Origin: Anisus vortex
Taxonomy: Eukaryota; Mollusca; Gastropoda; Planorbidae
DNA: 64,000 nucleotides
NCBI GenBank assembly: GCA_949126835.1
Contig: OX421492.1
Span: forward strand, 40,782,498-40,846,497
Direction: 5' to 3'
Shown: piece by piece, positions 12,684 through 23,700 of the stretch
Position numbering within the stretch: position 1 is the first letter of the stretch
Layout: every line of letters starts with the position of its first letter
Program-made: the position numbers and the translations under genes
Notes under the pieces: generated by a model
What the model was told of the DNA's origin: nothing
Database searches by the model: none
The model's input: the letters and a program-made list of their open reading frames with translations, nothing else

Positions 12684-14963
12684 GTCCAAGGGTCTCCAAA
12701 CTTTTCAGCCCGAGGGCCGCATTAATTATCAAACAGCAGCTCGGGGGCCAACTACACACTCGAGGTCCGAATAAAAAAAAAGAATGAAAACATGGATGTT
12801 GTTTTTAATTATGTAGTTAAAATTATTGTATTAAGTTATTATTTAATAACACATTGGTGCACTACACTTGAACACCTGTATTAGTGGGAATGGTGATATT
12901 GTTTCCTGGATGCCAAAATAGCATAAAATTTTGGCTTTAAATTTGATGTCCCTAACATCAACATTGATCTGAGATTATCCTCGGACAAGTTTTTTTTGTC
13001 AAATTTTTCTTTACGTATTTAAATTCTTGAAAATGTTTGTTAACACAAATATGTTGTTCCGAAAATTGAAATGTACCTTGATGCAAACGTTTTGATTTTA
13101 GAAAAGTCTCCCTTGGGCAAAAACTGGTAAAAACCCATCAGCCCTTCTTTGAACTTATCCCTAAGGAGGTCATTTGCTTGCAACTCAATGACCTCCAGCT
13201 GCAGTTAATCTGGGCAACTGGCCACGTCTGCTTCAAATGGGTTTTGAAACAATCTTAATTCTTCTGCTTTTTAATCCAAATAAAAAAACCGCTCCTGAAA
13301 CTGCAGCTGGAGGTCTTTGATGATCTCGCATGCAAATGACGTGGGGAACTTAGCTGTTGCTTCAGCCATGAATACCTTGCACTGCTGAAAGTGCGTCAAG
13401 TTGTTGGCCTGTACTTGTTCCAAAAACAAGACAAGTTTGGATCTGAAGGCCTTTACGTGGGTGTATAGAAAAGAAACTAGATTTTTCTCCCCTTGTAGTT
13501 TTAGGTTCAGAAAATTTAAATGACTATTTATGTCTGTAGCAAAGGCCAATTTCCATACCCACTCTTCATCAGACAGTAATGGCTGTGGCTTGCCTTTACT
13601 TTCCAGGAACTCACCTATTTCCTTTCTTAACTTAAATACTCTGCTCAGAACTTTCTCACAGCTTAGCCATCTTACTGCTGTGTAAAAATAATATGATAAA
13701 TCTTTCGATACTGTGTCTGTATCTTTCAACATGTCTCTGGACTGTCTATGACTGCGCCCATGTGACCTTATTAAATTGATCATCTTCACCACAGGATTCA
13801 GTACACTGCTAATGTCCATATATTTAGCACAAAAAGATTGCTGGTGAATAATACAATGCAGGAACATTGGTTGTGGAATGTTTTTTCATTACACATCTGC
13901 TTCACTTGTCCAAGCAAGCGTTTCTTTATGCCACTCATGTTCTGAGATTAGTCCAAGTTATAGGCCCCTAATCAGTAAATGTTTGTTTCAACTAATTGAA
14001 TATATCCTCTCCGGTAACAGTGTCATAGCCAGCTGTTGTGTTATGTTCATGTCTTCATCCACACCTCTAATGAACACAAGCATTAGAGAGGTGGAACTGC
14101 TGTCCAGCAATTTATCCATTTGAATTGAAAAATGACAAAACTTGCTTGCTTTCTTCGATATTTGATTCACAATGTTTTCACCCATGTCGGCAACAGGGCG
14201 GGCAAGGGTATTTGTACCCAAAGCTACATTTTTAAAATTGTTTTGACTTTTCTGGGCAAAGTTCCTCAGCCACCTCTAACAAACATTCCTTCACCACTTC
14301 ACCATCTATAAACGGTTTGCCATTTTTAGCCAGCACGCAAGCAACTTTATAACTTAGTTAAAGATGTGTTTTCATTTGAGGATTTACTGAACAATGTCCT
14401 CTGAGAGTTGACTTTGTAATTTTGCAAATTGTTCTGCACGGACTTCACCTTCCAAATTTGCATATTTCTCCTGATGTTTGCTTCGTTGATGACGGCGCAG
14501 GTTGTATCATTTCATCACAGCCAGTTTCGTTGCAAATCACACACAATGCTTTCTCGTCGGATCTGATCAAGAAGTATTTCAAACTCCATTCTTCTTGAAA
14601 TTGCATTTTTTTTGTCTCAACCTCTCCAGTTGAAAAGTAGAAATAGTAAGCAGCGTATAAGGTTTTGCATTGCAGTGATCGGTTGGAAAAAATAACGCAC
14701 TACTGCGCGCCTAAATATTAATTTGGTAAAAACATAACGTCCACGTAAGCGGCGGCTGAACTTGGCAATGAACCATGAACAATGTTTATTTGCCACATAG
14801 TACATAGGTACAATAAAGCCATAGTAAAAAACGTAAGAAAATTATAGCATTAGTGAATAATAATACAGGTAAAATTCCGTATTTTTTTTCCGTAGAAATA
14901 AAGGACTCCACGGGCCGCATGAAAGGGCCTCGCGGGCCGCGGGCCGTAGTTTGGAGACCCCTG
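12684..14963 (-). mobile_element. Decayed hAT transposon (GTF2IRD2/ZBED-type), about 2.28 kb
   Basis: The left end reads caagggtctccaaacttttc and the right end, reverse-complemented, reads caggggtctccaaactacgg, so the termini are inverted repeats of the CAGGGGTC hAT type followed by 'gggccgc'-rich subterminal motifs on both sides. The flanks agttaacg (12676-12683) and agttaacc (14964-14971) form an 8-bp target duplication with one mismatch, as expected for hAT. Between the ends a broken transposase is read on the minus strand (separate entry). Confidence 0.9.
13271..14610 (-). pseudogene. hAT transposase pseudogene, GTF2IRD2/ZBED5-like
   Basis: Minus-strand fragments are in order. Near 14600-14430 there is an N-terminal BED-like zinc-finger remnant (FQEEWSLKYFLI..., CVICNE). 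At 14221-13988 there is a 77-codon piece containing SSSTSLMLVFIRGVDEDMNI. At 13867-13271 there is a 198-codon piece including HCIIHQQSFCAK and YTAVRWLSCEKVLSRVFKLR. The latter are the conserved 'HC.iHqqaL..K' and 'vRWLSrg.vL.Rv..L..Ei..FL' blocks of this domesticated or transposable hAT family. Frames shift between the fragments and the intact C-terminal dimerisation domain is not seen, so it cannot encode an active enzyme. No function for the host is indicated. Confidence 0.88.
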
Positions 14964-15134
14964 AGTTAACCAATAGTTTCCTTCTACGGTGGAGCAGGGC
15001 TGAAGGGCTATCTCCAATCCCATTGGACGTTGTCCTGTGTATCAACTAGTCAGTACTGTTCCCTTATTCGCGACAACATTTTTAAAAGACGTTTAACATT
15101 CGATTCAACAGACACAGTTTTCATACAGACAAAA

Positions 15135-15378
15135 GAGATATACTATTATATCTATAGAGAGACTATTATATCTACATAGATGGATTCTATTAGACTCTAT
15201 ATCTACAGCGATAGGCAGTATTATATCTACAGAGATAGATTCTATTATATCTACAGAGATATAGGCCTATTATATTATAACTACAGAGATAGATTCTATT
15301 ATATCTACAGAGATATAGGCCTATTATATTATAACTACAGAGATAGATTCTATTATATCTACAAAGATAGATTATAAC
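15135..15378. repeat. Imperfect ~20/57-bp tandem repeat
   Basis: Repeats of 'tattatatctacagagata' with a longer nested period including 'ggcctattatattataacta'. The 65-codon tyrosine-rich frame across it is a repeat by-product. Confidence 0.85.
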
Positions 15379-15667
15379 TACTCGTCCGTCATCACCGGTA
15401 TGTAGGAGTGACTGCAGTTTTGAGCAGCTAATGTTGATGTAGGCCTACAGTTATAGCACGATCGCTTGATCCACTTAAGTCGAACACTTCACAACAAGTG
15501 CCATGACTAGGGACTAGATCTGAAATAGGAAGCAGAGTTATCTTACTTTCTTATGTTCAGTCACTTTCATTTATGAACAGCTATTGTCTCCCTTTGGAGT
15601 TAGAAGGAATGTTTTCCATCCCAATTTTTTGCGTTTCATATTGTGGTTTCATAAATAATAAACACAT

Positions 15668-15864
15668 CAGTGACGTTGCAAGGGATTTGGGGGCCCGGGG
15701 GGCTTGGTCTCCTTGGGATTTGAGGCCCCTGCATTTTGACATGCGACATTATGGCATGAGAAAAAACAATTCGGACACTCCTTTTGAAGCCCCCCTCTAG
15801 TAGGGGCCCTGGGGGACTTTCACATTTGGACCCCCCTCCTCCTCCTCTCCTAGCTACGGCACTG
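15668..15864. mobile_element. 197-bp MITE with TIRs and exact 8-bp target duplication
   Basis: The left end (cagtgacgttgcaaggga) and the reverse-complemented right end (cagtgccgtagctaggag) are matching terminal inverted repeats. The flanks aaacacat at 15660-15667 and 15865-15872 are identical. An 8-bp duplication plus a CAG-start TIR suggests a hAT-like mover. There is no coding capacity, so it is non-autonomous. It is GC-rich relative to its surroundings. Confidence 0.9.
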
Positions 15865-16039
15865 AAACACATATTAATTTTTATACACACTATTTATATA
15901 TATTACACACATATTATTTATATTAAGATTTCTTTATTAGAACTAATTGAAATGCAAATAAAAAACTGTTTTTCCAAAGTAAATTTAACGTTTAAATTTC
16001 CAGTCAATTTGATAAAACATTTGAACTAGTTATCTTATA

Positions 16040-16090
16040 AGTTTATAGACGTTCCTTCTAGATAGAAGATTTATTACTTACGCTAGGCCC
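16040..16090 (-). repeat. Short LINE 3'-end fragment
   Basis: The segment 'gttccttctagatagaagat' followed by 'ttattacttacgctagg' matches the end of the LINE copy at 20500-20770 (ctccttctataaagaagatt + attgcgtcctacgctcaccc). Confidence 0.55.
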
Positions 16091-16185
16091 AAAACTCCTG
16101 CAGGGTGGCAGGGAACGGTCGGCGGCAGGGGTAGAACCCGGGCTGTTGTGGTTGACAGTCCGGTGAACTCACCGCAGGCCACCCT
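16091..16185 (-). repeat. tRNA-like SINE head, different family
   Basis: On the minus strand it reads ggtggcctgcggtgagttca ... cagcccgggttctacccctg, resembling a tRNA B box (GGTTCTACCCC) with a GC-rich arm. The A box is poor. Confidence 0.45.
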
Positions 16186-16326
16186 TTTGAGTAGGCTACA
16201 TAGATGTAAAATGTGATAGGTCTATATTGATTGTATAGACCCGTATCTTAAGTTGTAGTTTTCAGTACTTGTGTTGTTTTTTATCTTCTTGCTATAAAAG
16301 CATTTAGTTATATAAGCATCTGAATA

Positions 16327-16605
16327 TATGGCACACGGTAGCCGAGCGGCAACGCGTTCGACTGACGATCCGAATATCCTGGGTTCGAATCCTGGTGGAA
16401 GCTAGGATATTTCCCCAGGATTTGAGGGAGTCCCTGGGTCTACCCAACTTAAAAAGATACCTGAAATTAGTTGGGGTAAAGTAAAGACAGCTAGGCACTG
16501 TGCTGGCCACACATCCCCTAGCATGCCGTGGCCACAGAAATTGGTGAACGCAGATTCACCAGCCCTATGATCAGTTTGTTTGGTCCGAAGGGTACTTCAC
16601 TTACT
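16327..16605 (+). repeat. tRNA-derived SINE, well-preserved, 5' of the integrin gene
   Basis: It begins with a tRNA-like head: A-box-like tagccgagcgg at about 16340 and an exact B-box match ggttcgaatcc at about 16382. The body follows (tctacccaacttaaaaagat, ggggtaaagtaaag, gctggccacacatcccctag, ccgtggccacagaaattggt) and it ends near 'gaagggtacttcactt'. It lies about 475 bp upstream of the integrin ATG. It is not a functional tRNA gene, because the head runs straight into SINE body. Confidence 0.9.
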
Positions 16606-17079
16606 ACTTGCAACTGAATATGAACACGCGTGCTTTAAGTTTGATATTATCATTGTATTTTTGTTATTAGAATGAGCAAGGAAAAGAGTTACTTTATTAC
16701 GCATGTCACACTTAAGAAGTAGTGCTATTTATAGCAACACGGCTGACCTTAGGACGTGCAAGTATAGAACGTGCCTGGGCGTGTCTAAGCACAGTGTGTA
16801 CTTCATGGTGAGCTGTGTGTCAACCAATCGAGAATAGCATCCTGTTAGAACAAACCATTAACATATATTGGATTCAACATGTAAAGTGTTTAAACAGTCA
16901 AACAAATGTATACATCGTGGACACATACATTAAACCAAACAAAATAGTAACAACATTTTTTTTTATATTATTATACTAACGTTAAGTTGTTCGACGTTTG
17001 AAACAAGAGATATTACTCTTTTAAAAAACAACTACAGAAACCTATCTTTGAAGCATTAGAGATAGTTCTATAAAACAGA

Positions 17080-17267
17080 ATGTGTCGTAAAGACTATAAC
17101 CAGTTCTTGATGCTGAGCATAACTGTTTTATTATTGTGTATAGCGTCCATTGTTAGTGCGTTCAATGTGAATATTAAAAATACTCGGGTTTTCAGAGACT
17201 CGAATGCTAGAGGAAACCTATTTGGTTATACTACTGCACTGTATAACACTGATGGTGGAGGCGTGGA
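17080..17267 (+). CDS. Integrin alpha exon 1: signal peptide and first propeller strand
   Basis: Residues 1-62 plus two bases. There is a hydrophobic core LMLSITVLLLCIASIV with a likely cut after VSA (27|28). Then FNVNIKNTRVFRDSNARGNL and FGYTTALY, the standard integrin alpha N-terminal motif. Donor gtaagt at 17268. TAA at 17071-17073 closes the frame upstream. Confidence 0.93.
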
Positions 17268-17644
17268 GTAAGTATACAACTATTATATATTTATCCATTA
17301 TAAAACATTAAGTAGAAAAAAAAAGTTTAGATTCTTGAACCTTTTTTTGATGGCTCTATGATGTTTTTATTGTTTTTATTGTTTACACAAAAAAATAGTT
17401 CAATTATACATTAAAAGTACTGTTTCATGTAAATTTTCAAATTGAATGCCTTTTTGAAAGTTTGCAGTTATTTTTGTTTTGTCAGTTGTTGTTTAAGTGT
17501 TTGCCACTCGAGTTATTCATGAAGGTTCATTGTTTAAAGTTGAATTTTTCAAATAGACTTATGAAGAATTTTGATCATAAAAACATTCTGTCTCTTGTTC
17601 GCTGTCTGTCTCCCTCTGTCTGTATTTATATGTGTGTCTCTCTT

Positions 17645-17679
<35 letters not shown>

Positions 17680-17732
17680 TTCTCTCTCTCCTTCTCTCTC
17701 TTTCTCTCTCTCTCTCTTTCTCTCTCTCTCTT

Positions 17733-17778
<46 letters not shown>

Positions 17779-20700
17779 CTTCTCTCTCTTTCTTACTTTC
17801 TTAATCCATCATACATACAGTCACATACATAAATGCAACGAGTGACGAAAAGAGTAATATATAAAAATCAACGCATCCCATAATATTCAACATGTAAAAA
17901 GACAACTTTTGACGTTGATTTATAATGTTTACACATAAGTAAATAGTTTACACATAAGTAAATAGTTTACTTCTCGTAATGAAACAAGGATGAACGGGGA
18001 TGGGTTTTATTCCAAGAGGGATGTCAGGAGAGGAGTGGGGTCTGTCAGTATGTCACGGATGAGAGATGATGGTGAGTTTGTCACCCTGTAAGTCTGTAAC
18101 GTCATCAATAAAAATTAAAAGATTCACATCATTGCATGTCATTATGCTAATGATTGTTTCTTGAATAACTCATTGTCGACCTACAACAGCATGTAATATT
18201 TAAAACAAGTGTTGTGAACTGGAAAAAGCCTTAACAGGGATTCTTCGAGTAATGCGCCATGAAATTTTGTTCGAAATCAATGAAACGCAGAGACAAAAAA
18301 TATTAATATTGCCTTGACAACTTACTTTTTACATATTCATGTGCTATTAAATAAAAATTTAATAACGAAACTGTCAGATATACATTAAAAAGCTACGTAC
18401 ATTCTGCTCCTGACTACATTTATAACGTATACATTAGATTTAGGAAATAATAAAACATAATTGGATAATTTAAATTTCAAACTAAAACTAAATGTTTAAA
18501 ATTATATAGGCTAGTTCACTTATTTGATTATAGGTGGGCTAGGGCAGTCGTTGCATTCGTCACTTCCAAGCCAATGCTATTCCTATTAAATCTCATCTTC
18601 CTTATTGATTGAATTATTCAATGAAATCTGTAGTAGACATTTTCTTCTCTAACTCAAAAGAACTATTTAATTTTTGAATTTCATTGTTGTGCTACAAAGT
18701 ATTAGACTATTATTGTTTTTAACACTCTAATAACAATAATTATTATTATTATTTTTATTATTAGAGTTGATAGATTTTTATTATTGTGTCTAATTTAGCG
18801 CCCTGATAGGAGCACCTGAAGGAAGTACAAATGCATCTGAAGGTGGTCCAAAATCTGGCAAAGTCTACAAGTTTAAAGATATTTTAAATCCGGCCAGTAC
18901 AATGCAGGAAACTGTTTATTATGAAGGTTTCACGCGTAAGTATATAAAGGTCTGAAATTATGTATTGGCCTGTGTGTATTAATAGATAAATAGAGGTGGG
19001 TCTGGAACTTTTGGAAGAGGGAGAGAGAAGCACTATGTGAAAAGATGTTTTTGCGGATGTGAATGTTGTGAGAACGTTATGTGTGAGCAGTTTCGGGTCA
19101 GGGTTTCACCGGCTGTAATGAGTGTTTCTACCAGTGAAGATAAAACAGCTGGGCTCGTGAAGATAAAACAGCTGGGCTCGTAACTTCTCACCACCGGCTA
19201 GCATTGTCAGAAGACAGATTGGAATTATTAGCCAAAGTAATGATCTATGCTGAGTCTATAATCTATTATTCTAATGTCAAGGAAAATTCTAAATTTACAA
19301 AAAACGCTGTACGATTCACAAAGAAACGCACGACTATAACTTCTTCTGAATGTGTAGAGGCATATGCAAAGAAATAGTTTAATATATACAGCTGCATATG
19401 AAATTATTCAACAAAGAGGATGTAATTACTGTAAGTCATAACGTGGTTATTATCAAAATAATGGACTTGTCAAACTCTTGTAAAGCATTTAATCTTGTCT
19501 ATAGAAAGAGCGTCTGTAATGTATAAGATAAGATAAAGGATTACAACCTAATTTGAAAACGTATAGATTTAAATCCAGCAAACAGTATTAGAACCACATT
19601 ATCAAAATCAATGTTTTTTCAAAGAAAAGTTTATTCCTCAATATTTGTTACATGCTTGTGGATTTCTCTGTTTTGCATTATATAATTAAAATATTAACAC
19701 TATGTTCATAATTATTCAGTCGCCATCCGTTCTTACTTCATTCTTGAACCAAATGTTTTTCACATTGTCTTAATACAAAATGACACCAAATTTAAATGAA
19801 AGAATCTACACACATTGTTCTTCTCAGCGATAAACATGAAACAGATTAGTAGATTACTATGCTAAAAGAGGGGCGTGCAACAGGCGGCCTGCGGGCCACA
19901 ACACGACCTGCCAAGCCTATTAGTTTAGTTTTTTGTTTTGTTTTTATAGCACATTCACAACTGAAACGTGGAACCAGAACGCACTGAGCATGCTAACATA
20001 GCATGGATAGGCGCACTATATAAATCATCATCATCATCGTATTACATAATCAAAAACAGATCAGTAAAATACTATACTAAAAGAGGGGCGTGTAACGGGC
20101 AGCCCGCGGGCCACAACTCGGTCCGCCAAACCTTTTACTGTGGTCCCACGGATACAACCAGGTTTGGTGATAATTTATCAATAAATGTTTGTGATTTTTT
20201 TTAACACATTGTACAAGTGTGCAGTAAAGACCTGATTAAATTGATGAGGATAAAGTTGAATAAATTGTGTGAATAGGAACTAGTTGATACAATTAATACA
20301 ATAATACAATTACAGATGAATTATGAGTAGCACAAAAATATTTTTGTAGCTGTAAAATATGTTTCATTTGGAAAATACATACATTGCTTAGCATGGTCAT
20401 TCTTCCCTTCCAGGTTCAGTCTATATTCAATTAAACTCAAAAAGCTAAAAAAGTGTGCCTTGCTTCGTTCTTAATATGGGGCAGTTTATATTATCATATA
20501 TATTACAGACGCTCCTTCTATAAAGAAGATTATTGCGTCCTACGCTCACCCATGGTCCGAGTCTAGTCTTGCATTTTTATTAGTGTTTTAAATTATGTTA
20601 AGTTACTGGTTTTCCTAGTTTGTTCAGGCAACCCATTCTATTCCCGAATGCCACTCGGGAAGAAAGAGTACTTATATGCATTAGTTCTAGCATAAGGGAT

Positions 20701-23700
20701 AAGGAAAGTGTTTCTGTCCTTATGTTTATCTGAGCATTGCAATGAGTTGTTATTGGGTTGTATTTCTAAATTAGAGTTTAGTTTGAGTAATGAAGCAGTC
20801 TAATGCATGGGTCGGCAAGCTTTTGAACTACCAAAGCAGGATTTCTAATTCACATAGCGTGCCAACAATGTGAAAGTCAACCGGCTCTACCATATAAACC
20901 ATATTAATATTTTATTTTGTAAAAAAAAATATTATTATATATCGCCGTAGCATGACCAAGATGAAATGAAAAGAATCTGTACAGAGAAACCATACATAAA
21001 ACTGTTAGATATTACGATAATAAAACATTTCCTTTTACCTAAGACTACAACAAGATGGACCGCTTGCTTTAATATTTCTGTTATTTTATGACTCGAATGA
21101 CTTCTTTTCGGAATTCCCGATTCCCTTTTGTATTGTATATTTCCGTTCTATTTAATCGCTATGATTTTCTCAATGAAAAATTATAATTAAAATCGAAAGT
21201 TGTATATAGCGAAAACCTTTAGGCAAACGTAGGAGCGTAGAAATCATTTTAGACAGCCTTATTGGTTGCGCACGGAAAAAGAAACATATAGTCTCAAGAA
21301 ATAGAGCAAACGGTCCATCATATTAGTCTACAGTCTTTGCTTTTACCTAAGACTTCAAGAATCAGGTACATAAGAATCTGATATGCTGGTAAGGTGAAAC
21401 CCGGTTTTTGTGAGATCCAAATTTTTTCAACTAACTTTTTCAACACGACAAAAACAACTGGCGAATCATAAAAAATAGATCTCTATAAATTAAATTAAAA
21501 TTGTTTATTTAAATAGTTTTAATATTCATTTTATATTTTATCAAATCAACCCAGAATCATTTGGAATAAAAAAAAAACTCATATTTTTAGGTGCACGATG
21601 TAAACACTTTAAACGTTAATTAAACAAAATTATATAACAAGCTAAATTCCCCTGGCGTTTCCCCGATAAAAAATACATAGTTCTAAATAAGCTACAGAGA
21701 AAAAAACTACAGTGAACATAAAGCTATAATAATTTATAAAATTATATTTATTATTAACTGAAAACATTTAGGGAAGGAATTTAAAATAAATATTGTATTT
21801 GGGTTAAAAAAAAGGACATTTGTTTTTATTTAACAAAAAGTTTGGTCTATCCCTGGCTGAAAATCAAACACCCGCCTCCGAAATGCGTCTAAAATAAATT
21901 TATTCGATTTTTCTTACTGAAAACACAGGGTCCTGAAATTCATTACAATCTTTTAAAAAAAAAAGTTATATTAATGAAATTTGTTTTTTAAGTAGAAAAA
22001 GAAAAAAAATGGCGAATCGAACCCAGGTCGCACTGAAGGCAGTAGGATAGGCTAACCACTCAGCTAGGGAGGACGCATACCGGAAACGAGAAGCGGAAGC
22101 AAAAGTAAAATATGAGACAATAAAGTCCTTTACTGTCAACAATGTTATTTCTATCTTAGCCAAACGGAGAAGCTTTTAATGTTTCTTTAGACCAGGGGTC
22201 GGGAACCCATGGCTCGCGAGCCAGATGTGGCTCTTTTGATGGCTGCATCTGGCTCGCAGACAAATGTTCGATTATTAAAAAAATGTTTTTTAAGCCTTTT
22301 TGATCTACATATTAATTGCATATCAATAGATCTGTCATTCTACAAATGAGCTAACGTCTACTGCAGCTCAGCATCAGAAGAATTCAGAGACATAGGCCTA
22401 ATTATTGTACTTTTAGTGTTGAAATTACACAAAATGCACACATTTACTTGAATTTTTAGTTTTAAACATTATGTATGGATCTCACAGAATTACTTTTAAA
22501 AATATTATGTGGTATCCATGGCTCTCTAAGACAAAAAGGTTCCCGACCCCTGCTTTAGACTACAGAATAATACACTTGAACTACTATTTAATAGCAATTG
22601 ATGCATGATATTAAAAAATAATGGTAGTTTATGTAGTGTTTTAAATTGTATATATACAGTTATTTAGTCACCTACAATTTATTTAACCTGGAAATATCTT
22701 TAAAAGATGTGGTCATTTTAGAGTTATAAATAATAAAACTGTTATTATTTTATAAATAAAAGATTTTAAAATCTTACTATAAATATCTAGTCAAAGAAAA
22801 CATCTTAGTTGTCTCATTATCTCCCTTAAATTAAATTGTTTGCAGTGTTTAAATCGATTTATGACACTTATTTTGAAAACATTCATAATTAAAACATTTT
22901 TGTAAGTAAGTACCAGTAGCCTAGTCCTAAGTAGTCCTAAACAATAAATGTGCGCCTTGTAGAGACTCAAAAAAAGCACGGTGAAAGGCGAGAAAAATAG
23001 TCAACCACAGAACGCATATGTACTAGCTGCAAGAGAGAGGGCCATCCGAGGATTAGGTCTATATGGAACTGATATATGGTGGTCTCTATGAAAATGATGT
23101 ATGGTGGTCTATATGGATCTGATGTTTGATGATCTCTATAAAACTGATGTATGGTGGTCTATATAAAACTGATATATGGTGGTCTATATAAAACTGATGT
23201 ATGTTGGTTGGTATAAAGCTGATGTATGGTGGTCTATATAAAACTGATGTATGGTGGTCTATATAAAACTGATGTATGGTGGTCTATATAAAACTGATGT
23301 ATGTTGGTTGGTATAAAGCTGATGTATGGTGGTCTATATAAAACTGATGTATGGTGGTCTATATAAAACTGATGTATGGTGGTCTATATAAAACTGATGT
23401 ATGGTGGTCTATATAAAACTGATATATGGTGGTCTATATAAAACTGATGTATGTTGGTTGGTATAAAGCTGATGTATGGTGGTCTATATAAAACTGATGT
23501 ATGGTGGTCTATATAAAGCTGATGTATGGTGGTCTATATAAAACTGATGTATGGTGGTCTATATAAAACTGATGTAGGGTGGTCTATATAAAACTGATGT
23601 ATGGTGGTCTATATGAAACTGATATATGGTGGTCTATATAAAACTGATATATGGTGGTCTATATGAAACTGATGTATGGTGGTCTATATAAAACTGATGT

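Noticed and set aside
16327..16400. Functional tRNA gene
   Set aside because: A and B boxes are good, but the sequence continues into a SINE body found in several copies, and the cloverleaf 3' half does not close.
17462..17845. Ser/Leu-rich 'membrane' ORFs
   Set aside because: Translation of a CT microsatellite in integrin intron 1.
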